From positions 1-38,282 of the forward strand of contig JABXJV010000360.1 of assembly GCA_013375355.1 (NCBI GenBank): a DNA stretch of 38,282 nt. Direction: 5' to 3'. Origin of the DNA: Candidatus Helarchaeota archaeon (lineage in GTDB: Archaea > Asgardarchaeota > Lokiarchaeia > Helarchaeales > JABXJV01). The notes beneath the pieces are model-generated. The model saw nothing but the letters and a program-made list of their open reading frames with translations. It ran no database searches and was not told the origin of the DNA. The position numbers and the translations under genes were made by a program. Below are positions 16,749 to 24,758 of the stretch, in pieces. The stretch's first letter is position 1. Every line of letters begins with the position of its first letter.

Positions 16749-17882
16749 TTGTTACAAATCCCAATTGAAAGAATTCCACCTTTATTAAGAGAATCAATCT
16801 TTCCGATAGAGGGTTTATTTCGAGAACCACTTTTGATATTAGAAGGAATTATTTTTCTCTTAACGTTACAATATGGAATTTTATTTTTTTATAGATTTAT
16901 TAAAGAGGAGAGAGAAAAAAATTACATGATTAGGGCGTGGGGAATTTTTTTCTTAACCTATACAGGCAATGTAATATTTTTTATGATTAGCGATTTCTTT
17001 TCTCCATTATCATACGCTCCATTATCATACGTTCGCCAAATATATATTGATTTTGGCTATGTCACATTAGGACTTGGAGCACTATTTTTTTCTTATAATG
17101 CAGAACGTGAAATTCAGCAAAAAAATCATATTTTCTCAATAATTTTAACCATTTTATTATGTCTCCTCATAGTTGATACATTTGCTTTAATAGTTTCACC
17201 TGAAACTTTAGCTGTTTTAACCAATTTACCATTTGTATTACTTTTAATAATCTACATCATAAAATTCACTTCTAAAATAAAAGAAAAATGGAGATTAAAT
17301 ATTTACGGTTTTCTAGTCGGTATTTGCATCTGGATATCTGGTTATTTTTTAATTACTGATATTGTTGTAGAATCATTTGGTCCCTTTGCTAGATTTATTG
17401 GAGATTTTTTAATCATAATTGGAATAAGCTTAATATCACTTTTATTTGTGGGATTACCCAGTCTAACTGAGTTTGAATGGCCAAAAAAAATGAAAAAAGT
17501 ATTCTTAATGTATAAATCGGGAGAATATATCGCGGATTATAATTTCCAAAAAGATTTGACCGGAATCGAAGAATTTAAAGATTTACCCAAATTAATAGCT
17601 GGCGGGTTAACAGGTATAAATCAATTAATAGCAGAGATTGTACAAAGCAAGCAAAAATTAAGAATCATGGACTATAAGGATGTAAAAATTATATTTCAAT
17701 ACGGGAACTATCTCATAGCTGCAATTATCGTGGATGAAGCATTGGACATTTATAAAACAAAATTAAAGAAATTGATAGATTATCTAGAAACACTATATGA
17801 GACCTATTTACCCACTTGGGATGGAAATTTAACCCAATTTCAAATAGTTAAGCCTATAATTAAACGATTCTTTACCTTATAA
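16749..17882 (+). CDS. Seven-helix membrane protein with cytosolic longin-like domain (copy 2)
   Basis: This 377-residue protein is a paralogue of the preceding gene. Hydrophobic segments lie at about 27-50, 64-82, 98-117, 127-149, 155-173, 185-205 and 216-237, again N-outside/C-inside by positive charges (FIKEEREKNY, KFTSKIKEKWR, WPKKMKK). The longin-like domain (about 248-377) is the clearest of the four in the window: VFLMYKSGEYIADYNF, LIAGGLTGINQLIAEIV, LRIMDYKDVKIIFQYG, LIAAIIVDE, a long helix, TWDGNL and IIKRFF. The two copies share RLNIYGF- or KLNIYGF-type sequence before helix 6 and a GLP end to helix 7. The start is TTG at 16749 behind AGGTGA. The gene converges on a small GTPase gene, with a gap of only 59 bases. 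Confidence 0.82.
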   Translation: MLQIPIERIPPLLRESIFPIEGLFREPLLILEGIIFLLTLQYGILFFYRFIKEEREKNYMIRAWGIFFLTYTGNVIFFMISDFFSPLSYAPLSYVRQIYIDFGYVTLGLGALFFSYNAEREIQQKNHIFSIILTILLCLLIVDTFALIVSPETLAVLTNLPFVLLLIIYIIKFTSKIKEKWRLNIYGFLVGICIWISGYFLITDIVVESFGPFARFIGDFLIIIGISLISLLFVGLPSLTEFEWPKKMKKVFLMYKSGEYIADYNFQKDLTGIEEFKDLPKLIAGGLTGINQLIAEIVQSKQKLRIMDYKDVKIIFQYGNYLIAAIIVDEALDIYKTKLKKLIDYLETLYETYLPTWDGNLTQFQIVKPIIKRFFTL

Positions 17883-17941
17883 ATTAAAATTTTCTAAGTA
17901 AGGACAGGTTAGCTACTAGTTTAACTCAGGAATTTTTGTGC

Positions 17942-18472
17942 TTAAATAAATGATTTATCTAATATTATTTTGGCAAAGCTGTAGAATGTTTCATTAATCA
18001 TTACATCGGCTTTTGCAGAAGTTTCAAAAAAACCGTCTGCTTGTAACATTTGTGCTAAACTTTCCCCCTCTTCTTTGACAACTTGTCTGCTATCTTCTAA
18101 ATCAAGTTTATTCCCTACTATAATAAAGTGAGCATTATCTGTGAATGCTTTTAAATCGCTGTGCCAATTTGGTATATTTTCAAAAGAATCTCTATCAATA
18201 ATAGAATATACTAATAATGCAGCTTGAGCACCTGCAGCATATTTTTTTCTTAACTCTTTAAATTGCTCCTGACCTCCAATATCAAAAATAACGAAGGTCA
18301 CAGAAATTTCTCCAGTTTCACTAATATCAATCTTTTTTTCATAAACATTATATCCTAAAGTTGATAAATATTGGCCTTCAAACCTATTATTAATATATCG
18401 TTCGACTAGGGATGTTTTACCTACCGCTGCATTACCAAAAAGTACTAATTTGAATTTATATGAAGCACTCAT
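17942..18472 (-). CDS. Ras/Rab-like small GTPase (copy 1)
   Basis: This 176-residue protein is a complete G domain: P-loop GNAAVGKTS (Gly13 to Ser21), switch I Thr38 in YLSTLGY, switch II DIGGQE (64-69, with the catalytic-type Gln68), NKLD (121-124) and TSAK (151-154). The order and spacing are those of Ras/Rab/Ran-type GTPases. It ends LDKSFI, without a CAAX or Cys-rich prenylation tail, so membrane attachment, if any, is indirect. The gene lies 3' to 3' against the 7-helix/longin-like pair and 181 bases downstream of a second GTPase gene. Longin and roadblock domains often regulate such GTPases, so functional coupling is plausible. Confidence 0.93.
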   Translation of the reverse strand: MSASYKFKLVLFGNAAVGKTSLVERYINNRFEGQYLSTLGYNVYEKKIDISETGEISVTFVIFDIGGQEQFKELRKKYAAGAQAALLVYSIIDRDSFENIPNWHSDLKAFTDNAHFIIVGNKLDLEDSRQVVKEEGESLAQMLQADGFFETSAKADVMINETFYSFAKIILDKSFI

Positions 18473-18653
18473 TTTTATTTATCCTGAAAATTTTGTTGAT
18501 TTCTAGTTTTTAACAAATGAAATTGGATGTTTTAAACTCAGACTAATATTGGTTTTTATTTTTTAAAAATTTGATGAGAATTTATAATTGGGATTTAATG
18601 TGAAATAAATAATAAAAATTGCAAAATTTAAAATATAAAATAAGAACGCATTT

Positions 18654-19163
18654 TTAACTTATAAGTATTTTAGCAAAGGTTAAAAAAGTATTATCGACCT
18701 CTATATTTTCCTTTGCTGATGTTTCAAAAAAGCCCTCTGCGAATATTTCTTTTGCTAACTCTTCTCCCTCTTGTGTTGAAACTTGTCTTTGATCCTCTAA
18801 ATCAATTTTATTTGCAATCAAAATAAATCGAGCGTTGTCAGTGAACTCGATTAAATCATTATACCAATTTCTTACATTATTAAAAGAATCCCTATCTGTA
18901 ATATCATACATTATTAATGCAGCATTTGCCCCTTTTGAGTATTGTTTTCTTAATTCTGTAAACTTTTCTTGTCCACCTATATCAAAAATTAAGAAAGAGA
19001 TTTTATCCTTCCCCAATTCTATTATTTTTTCTAGCACATTATAGCCTAAAGTAGAAATATAATCGTCTTCAAACTTATTATTAACATACCTATTAACTAT
19101 AGAGGTTTTTCCTACTGCCGAATTGCCATACAAGATGATCTTAAATCTATGTGTAGGTTCCAT
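18654..19163 (-). CDS. Ras/Rab-like small GTPase (copy 2)
   Basis: This 169-residue protein is a complete G domain: P-loop GNSAVGKTS, Thr38 in YISTLGY, DIGGQE (61-66), NKID (118-121) and TSAK (148-151). It is closely similar to the neighbouring GTPase (identical STLGYNV switch region, and the LRKQYSKGA and RDSFNN segments match closely), so the two are tandem paralogues. Like its neighbour it lacks a C-terminal lipidation motif, ending KILIS. The 181-base gap suggests each has its own promoter. The start is ATG at 19163. Confidence 0.93.
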   Translation of the reverse strand: MEPTHRFKIILYGNSAVGKTSIVNRYVNNKFEDDYISTLGYNVLEKIIELGKDKISFLIFDIGGQEKFTELRKQYSKGANAALIMYDITDRDSFNNVRNWYNDLIEFTDNARFILIANKIDLEDQRQVSTQEGEELAKEIFAEGFFETSAKENIEVDNTFLTFAKILIS

Positions 19164-19243
19164 TCTGATTACATCTTAAAGTAAGTTTCGTTTCGTTTTT
19201 ATTAGATTTAAATATATTTTAAATTTTTGGTTTTGGAGCACAT

Positions 19244-20380
19244 CTATGTTTCTAAAAAATACGAACTAAATCTTTTCAACCCTTTTAGGGCAGTAAGTTT
19301 TTCCTTTTTCTTTAATTTTAAATCTAATATTACTGATTCTAAATAATTTATTGAATTATCCATCTCTCTTCTATCGATGGGATAAGGTTCGCCATCTTTT
19401 CCGCCAAAAGCAAGAGCATATTTAACTGGATCTCGGAATTTAATCTCTTTATCAAAAATTACAGAAGAAACAAATGATAAGCCTCGAATCATTCCAGGAC
19501 CAACCCCTTTTGTAGCAACAAATTCTTCATAATTTCGTGGTTGAAATTCGTATAATTTTTTTAAAACTTTCCATTTAATTCGACGAGGCATAAGTTTATA
19601 ATAATATTTAAATTTTGGGAGCATCTGCCCTGCTTCAAAATAAGCTGATAATGTTGTTTGCCCTAATTTAGAACGTAATTGAATGGAATTAAAAAGATTT
19701 AATGTCTTTTGAGGTTTTTCTTTAATTAAATCTAATGTAGTTTGGCGAATTTCTTCATTTTGCCTGTATGTCAAATCCAATACATTTTGATGTTTAATCT
19801 GGCTCAAAATTTCTTCTTCTGGTTCATTGATGAAATCCGTGACATTATTAGAATACCAATGATATCTACGGGACATTCTATTATCTGAATTCAGACCTTG
19901 TTGAACGATGGTCCAGTTGCCTTTTTCATTTACAAAAAATGTATGAATATATAAATTATAACCATCTTGTACTACAGAATTATCTACTTTAGCCACAATT
20001 TTGCTAAAATACTGCAATTTACTCAAAAATTCTTCTGAAAAATCAAATTTTTTTGAAATTTCATTCAAATCTTCTGATGTTTTTAAACTACGTTTACCTT
20101 TTCCTCCAGCCTCTAATACACCATATTCAGTATTAAGAACAGATTTCAAAACCCCACATAGAACTGTAGTAGTTCCCGAGGAATTCCAGTCCATACCTGT
20201 AACACAGGATAATGCTTGAAACCAAAGCGGATTCGCAAGACGTTGTAAAATTTCTTCAGAACCAAATTCTTCGTGAATAATTTTAAGAATTGCAGATGAA
20301 AGCTTTATCATCCTTGTTAGAAGCCAGTGAGGTGCGTGTCCTCCATGTAACCGAAGATCGGTAATTCCACTTCGAATCAA
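19244..20380 (-). CDS. DUF763 family protein
   Basis: This 378-residue protein matches the DUF763 family by its N-terminus (GITDLRLHGGHAPHWLLTRM) and the internal PLWFQALSCVTGMDWNSSG. Near residue 290 a helix-hairpin-helix-like turn (KGVGPGMIRGL) suggests nucleic-acid contact. A conserved FGGKDGEPYPIDRREMD stretch lies toward the C-terminus. The family is widespread in archaea and some bacteria and its function is not established. The start is TTG at 20380 behind TGTGA. The GTPase gene upstream of its neighbours is on the same strand, but the gap gives no evidence of an operon. Confidence 0.85.
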   Translation of the reverse strand: MIRSGITDLRLHGGHAPHWLLTRMIKLSSAILKIIHEEFGSEEILQRLANPLWFQALSCVTGMDWNSSGTTTVLCGVLKSVLNTEYGVLEAGGKGKRSLKTSEDLNEISKKFDFSEEFLSKLQYFSKIVAKVDNSVVQDGYNLYIHTFFVNEKGNWTIVQQGLNSDNRMSRRYHWYSNNVTDFINEPEEEILSQIKHQNVLDLTYRQNEEIRQTTLDLIKEKPQKTLNLFNSIQLRSKLGQTTLSAYFEAGQMLPKFKYYYKLMPRRIKWKVLKKLYEFQPRNYEEFVATKGVGPGMIRGLSFVSSVIFDKEIKFRDPVKYALAFGGKDGEPYPIDRREMDNSINYLESVILDLKLKKKEKLTALKGLKRFSSYFLET

Positions 20381-20530
20381 TTTTTCACATCAAATTAAAT
20401 CTACTAGATAAGGACTTTGTATTACTTAAAATGTGGACTTATTAAAAATGAATATAGACCATATGAAAAATAATATAAATTGTCAAAAAAGGGATTTGAA
20501 GTGTAATTGGATAAAAAAATTAAATATAGG

Positions 20531-21298
20531 TTAATCAGCCCAGCCAATCCTACGTTTAAACCAATCTGGCATAGAAAAACAGACGTAAAAAATAATAGCG
20601 GCTGGTACATATAGTACTTGGATAACTTGGAATCTGGGGTTAGCTGATCCAACCAGAACGGCTATAGAAAAACACAATATACCCAGTCCCAACCAGATGG
20701 AGCGGTTACTGTGAGCTCTTTTTTCTTCTCGAACTTTTTTAGCATAATAGAAGAAGAGCGATATCGGAATTATAGAAAATGGTAAGAGACCAAAAAAACG
20801 TATTAACATAATTTCTAAAGAAAAGAAAACTATAAAATCAATGACCATGGTATATGGAGGTCCTTGAAGAGCTGCCCAAAGACCAGTATATATCAGAATA
20901 GCCGATATAACAAGTAATATAACTAATACAATTTTGTATCTCGTTGGAAATGTCACACGAATTGAAAATAAATTAACCAATAGAATACAAATTAGGGCGA
21001 ACATATTTGTAATTATTGTGAAAAAAATTCCGAGTCCTAGCAAACCCCAATTTGCAAGAGAAAATCTTACTAAGATTGCAAAAACAGCGGCGATTATTAA
21101 ACACATCATGCCTAATAAAAAGAATAAAGTTTCAATCAATTTATTTTTTTTATAATTTGTATATAATGCATGGATTATCCCAATTAAAAAAATCCCACTT
21201 ACAGATAATGAAACAAGCGTAATTAGATCGAATGGGCTAGAAGAGCTAAATATTTGACTAAAATAAAATTGTAGCGAATACTGCCAATCAACAGCCAT
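20531..21298 (-). CDS. Seven-helix membrane protein, tandem copy A
   Basis: This protein has 255 residues from the ATG at 21298 (MAVDWQY). A TTG seven codons upstream is possible, but the ATG has the ribosome site GAGAAGGT at good spacing and matches its two paralogues. Hydrophobic segments cover about residues 18-40, 48-70, 80-105, 112-135, a long one at about 140-175, 190-210 and 215-235, giving seven helices. Charged loops (YKKNK after helix 1, KKVREEKRAH after helix 5, FKRR after helix 7) predict N-outside/C-inside. No enzyme or retinal-binding Lys in the last helix is seen. The layout matches the membrane half of the proteins at 15638 and 16749, without the longin-like domain. I do not recognise a named family. 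Confidence 0.78.
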   Translation of the reverse strand: MAVDWQYSLQFYFSQIFSSSSPFDLITLVSLSVSGIFLIGIIHALYTNYKKNKLIETLFFLLGMMCLIIAAVFAILVRFSLANWGLLGLGIFFTIITNMFALICILLVNLFSIRVTFPTRYKIVLVILLVISAILIYTGLWAALQGPPYTMVIDFIVFFSLEIMLIRFFGLLPFSIIPISLFFYYAKKVREEKRAHSNRSIWLGLGILCFSIAVLVGSANPRFQVIQVLYVPAAIIFYVCFSMPDWFKRRIGWAD

Positions 21299-21428
21299 TT
21301 TTTTTACCTTCTCACTCAAAAATTAATTTTGAAATTATATTATATAATATAACATTATAGCAAATATTAATTTTTTTTTAAATGAATTTTATTTTTTAAA
21401 TGAATTACCATTAATACTAGTCTGCGAA

Positions 21429-22196
21429 TTAATCGATCCATCCAATTTTACGTTTAAACCAATTTGGCATAGAAAAACAGACGTAAAATATAATTGCGGC
21501 TGGTACATATAGTACTTGGATAACTTGGAACGTGGGGTTAGCTGTTGCAACCAGAATGGTTGTAGCAAAACACAATATACCCAGTCCCAACCAGATGGAG
21601 CGGTTACTGTGAGCTCTTTGTTCTTCTCGCACTTTTTTAGCATAATAGAAGAAAAGCGATATTGGAATTACAGAAAATGGTACAAGACCAAAAAAACGTA
21701 TTAACATAAATTCTAAAGAAAAAACAAGTCCAAAATCAATAACTCTGCTATGTGGAGGTCCTTGAACAGTTGCCCAAACACCAGTAAATACCATAAAAGT
21801 TGATAGAACAAGTAATATCGCTAATAAAATTTTATATCTCCTTGGAAAAGTCACACGAATTGAAAATAAATTAACCAATACAATACAAATTAGAATGATA
21901 ATACTCATAATTATTGATAAAAGATCTCCGAGCCCTCTTAAACCCCAATTTTCATAACAAAATCTAACTAATATTGCAGAAACAGCACCAATTATTAAAC
22001 ATATCATACCAACTAAAAAAAATAAAGTTTCAACTAATTTATTTTTTTTATAATTTAGATATAAAGCATGGATTATCCCAATTAAAAATATCCCACTTAC
22101 AGATAATGAAACAAGCGTAATTAGATCGAATGGGCCAGAAGAGCTAAATATTTGACTAAAATAAAATTGTAGCGAATACTGCCAATCAACAGCCAT
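21429..22196 (-). CDS. Seven-helix membrane protein, tandem copy B
   Basis: This 255-residue protein is the same length as copy A and nearly identical over the first 40 residues and from helix 5 to the end (RAHSNRSIWLGLGI, VIQVLYVPAAIIFYVCFSMP). The differences concentrate between helices 2 and 5, where an extracellular loop reads ENWGLRGLGD in place of ANWGLLGLGI. The DNA upstream, with the GAGAAGGT ribosome site and the A-run, is also conserved, so the duplication is recent. The last residues are FKRKIGWID. The function is unknown; a role as a sensor or membrane partner of GTPase signalling is inferred from context. Confidence 0.8.
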   Translation of the reverse strand: MAVDWQYSLQFYFSQIFSSSGPFDLITLVSLSVSGIFLIGIIHALYLNYKKNKLVETLFFLVGMICLIIGAVSAILVRFCYENWGLRGLGDLLSIIMSIIILICIVLVNLFSIRVTFPRRYKILLAILLVLSTFMVFTGVWATVQGPPHSRVIDFGLVFSLEFMLIRFFGLVPFSVIPISLFFYYAKKVREEQRAHSNRSIWLGLGILCFATTILVATANPTFQVIQVLYVPAAIIFYVCFSMPNWFKRKIGWID

Positions 22197-22325
22197 TTTT
22201 TTTACCTTCTCACTTACAAATTAAATTTGATATTATATTCTAAATATGAATTATTGCAAATATTAATTTTTTTTTTGATTGAATTTTATTTTTAAAATGA
22301 ATTACCATTAATAATAGTCTGCGAA

Positions 22326-23099
22326 TTAATCGATCCATCCAATTTTACGTTTAAACCAATCTGGCATAGAAAAACAAACATAAAATATTATAGCGGCAGG
22401 AACAAGTAGTACTTGAATAAATTGAAATCTGGGGATAACATTTGCGATCATAATGGCTGTAGCAAAGCATATTATATCCAATCCCAACCAGATGGAGCGG
22501 TTACTGTGAGCTCTTTGTTCATTTCGAACTTTTTTGGCATAATAGAAGAAAAGCGATATTGGAATTATAGAAAATGGTAATAGCCCAAAAAAACGTATTA
22601 ACATAAATTCTAAAGAAAAAACAACTACAAAATCAACGACTCTGGTATATGGAAATCCTTCAAGAGCTGCCCAAAGACCAGTATATACCAAAATAGCTGT
22701 AAGAATAAGTAATATTGCTAATATAAATTTATATTTCTTTGGAAAAGTCACACGAATTGAAAATAAATTAACCAATATAATACAACTCAGAACTAAAATA
22801 TTCATACATATTGAAAAAAGATCTCCGAGCCCTCTTAAACCCCAATCTCTATATGCAAAGCTCACTAAGATTCCAAAAACAGCAGCGATTATTAAGCATA
22901 TCATACCCACTAAAAATAATAAAGTTTCTATCAATTTATTCTTTTTATAGTTAGTATATAATGCATTAATTATCCCAATTAAAAATATCCCACTTACCGA
23001 TATTGAAACAAGCGTAATTAGTTGTACTGGGTTAATAATAGAAGTCCCAAATATTTTATTAGAATAAAATTGTACAGAATACCACCAATCAATAGCCAT
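22326..23099 (-). CDS. Seven-helix membrane protein, tandem copy C
   Basis: This 257-residue protein is the most divergent of the three copies: it starts MAIDWWYS and has a two-residue insertion before helix 1 (FGTSIINPVQ). The TM5-loop-TM6 block (KKVRNEQRAHSNRSIWLG) and the C-terminus FKRKIGWID are kept. It stands 204 bases downstream of the cdhE stop on the same strand, separated by a T-tract, so it is probably not part of the CODH/ACS operon. A ribosome site (GAAGGT) precedes the ATG at 23099. Confidence 0.8.
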   Translation of the reverse strand: MAIDWWYSVQFYSNKIFGTSIINPVQLITLVSISVSGIFLIGIINALYTNYKKNKLIETLLFLVGMICLIIAAVFGILVSFAYRDWGLRGLGDLFSICMNILVLSCIILVNLFSIRVTFPKKYKFILAILLILTAILVYTGLWAALEGFPYTRVVDFVVVFSLEFMLIRFFGLLPFSIIPISLFFYYAKKVRNEQRAHSNRSIWLGLDIICFATAIMIANVIPRFQFIQVLLVPAAIIFYVCFSMPDWFKRKIGWID

Positions 23100-23280
23100 T
23101 TTTTTACCTTCTTACTCTTTTTATTTAATTTGATTTTATATTCGAAATATAATTTTAATGAATTATTAATTTTTTTATAAATGTAATATCTATTAAAATA
23201 AGAAATATTTACGAATAAATGTATTTTACGACATTAAAATTAGTAAAATTAGAAAATTAAATAATATTTTAAAGGAATTT

Positions 23281-23297
23281 AAAATAAAATAAAAAAA
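23281..23297 (-). terminator. T-tract at the end of the CODH/ACS operon
   Basis: On the minus strand, right after the cdhE stop, the sequence reads AACCCC followed by seven Ts, then more T-rich DNA. This is a typical archaeal terminator and separates the operon from the seven-helix genes. Confidence 0.5.
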
Positions 23298-23303
23298 GGG
23301 GTT

Positions 23304-24752
23304 TTATTCTTGCATATCCTTCCATTTTTTCATTAATTTATCGAGATCCCAATATTTTTTCATTAAATCGGGAATTCCTGAGGAATCACGAGGTCCTACA
23401 AGAACTTTCCAATTTGAAAGACTCTCAAGCTCGCCGGAAATACGGGCTGCAAGGCCTGGTATTATTATAATTCTATGTTCTACTTTATCTTCTAGTCCTG
23501 TTTCTTTGATAGCTTCGGTAACTTTTCCTGCATTCATTTGACCTCCTGCGACAGAAGATTCTACTGAAATACCTTCGGTGTCAACAACAAGGAGCCAAGC
23601 ATTGATTTTCATATCTTTTAAATCCGACTCAACGGTAAAGTATGTCATTGTATAATTTGAAGTCATGAATACAGGATCCTTCGGTCCAGGAGAGCCTATT
23701 ACATATAATTTGGCATCAACTGCAGGATTTATACGAGGATCAGCATATATATTATCTTTTACAACTAACATAGCCAATTGAAACCAAACATCTTCGGTAT
23801 GTTGGATGAGTAGGTTACAAGCATTTGATACTAGCATAGAGGCTAGTTTACCTTCTTCGTATGCTAATTCAATACGCTCGCCTTCTGACATATCTTTTTT
23901 CTTTCCTATCCATACAGTTGCAGTGACTCCCACTGTTGGCCAGCCGACATCTTTATCACCTTTATGAATTGCAGCTTTCTTAAGCATGAGTTGTTTATTT
24001 AAAGTATCTGCTGCAAGCCCTTCTCCAGCGCAAGTTCCGGGATCAAGAGCAATTTTTTCAATACCCGCTGCCTTTAGACTCTTGGCTATACTTTTCAATT
24101 CATTCAAATCTTCTGAAAAGACCACAATTCCGCAGTTATGTTCGAGTGCAAGTTTACCAACTTCTTCCCAATTGTCTTTAGTTGCTGCATATATAAGAGG
24201 ATTTTTTCCCTTGGCAGCTTTTAAACCAGCATTTAGGACAGCTGAATTAAGTGAGCATAAAATAAGAGGTAAATCAGCTGCTGCTAAGCATTTTTTTACA
24301 GCGTTCGAAAAGGTAGCTGGATCATTTGATCTACTTCTTAAAGCAATACCTTGTAGATAAAAATTTTGACCTAATCTATAAACAGTAAAATCTTTAACGT
24401 ATTTTACTTTTCTTATCAGTTCTGCCTCATTATCGTCTGCAACATCGATGAAAATAGGCGTTCTATTATAATAAGTAAGTTCATGACGGTAAAGTACTTC
24501 TTCTCCACCAACTTCAACAGCATTATCTCCAACTCCAATAGTTATTAATCGAATGGGTGGTGTTACTAATTCCTTTAGGTTTTCAAGCTTTTTTGCATAT
24601 TTTGTTTCTCTAATTATTGGCTTGCAATCTTCAATTTTTACTTCATGATCGAGTAATTTTACAGTAAATGCCATACATGTTTCTTCACCGCACTCTCCGC
24701 AATTAGTAGATGGTAAATATTTAATAACTTGAATAGGTGATACTTTAGGCAT
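23304..24752 (-). CDS. cdhE: CODH/ACS gamma subunit (corrinoid iron-sulfur protein, large subunit)
   Basis: This 482-residue protein is the large subunit of the corrinoid Fe-S protein that carries the methyl group from tetrahydropterin to acetyl-CoA synthase. The N-terminal 4Fe-4S ligand set is Cys18, Cys21, Cys26 and Cys43 (NCGECGEETCMAF...EDC). A TIM-barrel region follows (LDPGTCAGEGL is typical), and the C-terminal part (GGQMNAGKVTEAI, IIPGLAARISGELE) is the cobamide-binding domain. The ribosome site GGAGGT lies inside the end of cdhD, and the gap between the two genes is 6 bases, so they are tightly coupled. It is the last gene of the operon. Confidence 0.95.
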   Translation of the reverse strand: MPKVSPIQVIKYLPSTNCGECGEETCMAFTVKLLDHEVKIEDCKPIIRETKYAKKLENLKELVTPPIRLITIGVGDNAVEVGGEEVLYRHELTYYNRTPIFIDVADDNEAELIRKVKYVKDFTVYRLGQNFYLQGIALRSRSNDPATFSNAVKKCLAAADLPLILCSLNSAVLNAGLKAAKGKNPLIYAATKDNWEEVGKLALEHNCGIVVFSEDLNELKSIAKSLKAAGIEKIALDPGTCAGEGLAADTLNKQLMLKKAAIHKGDKDVGWPTVGVTATVWIGKKKDMSEGERIELAYEEGKLASMLVSNACNLLIQHTEDVWFQLAMLVVKDNIYADPRINPAVDAKLYVIGSPGPKDPVFMTSNYTMTYFTVESDLKDMKINAWLLVVDTEGISVESSVAGGQMNAGKVTEAIKETGLEDKVEHRIIIIPGLAARISGELESLSNWKVLVGPRDSSGIPDLMKKYWDLDKLMKKWKDMQE

Positions 24753-24758
24753 AGTTTA

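Larger units (their letters stand above)
20531..23110 (-). repeat. Three-unit tandem gene duplication with conserved flanks
   Basis: Three direct repeats of about 900 bases each contain one seven-helix gene. The flanks are duplicated too: the block GAATTACCATTAATA followed by AGTCTGCGAATTAATCGATC occurs just downstream of copy B (about 21400-21436) and again downstream of copy C (about 22299-22334), differing by very few bases. All three genes have the same ribosome site and A-run before the ATG. Confidence 0.8.

Noticed and set aside
15638..17882. Seven-helix proteins as microbial rhodopsins
   Set aside because: The last helix has no lysine for retinal in any of the five seven-helix proteins, and other rhodopsin motifs are absent.
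21299..21319. Upstream TTG start for seven-helix copy A (adds MSEKVKK)
   Set aside because: The added codons are the ribosome site GAGAAGGT and A-run that also precede the ATG in the two paralogues; equal lengths from the ATG support the shorter form.
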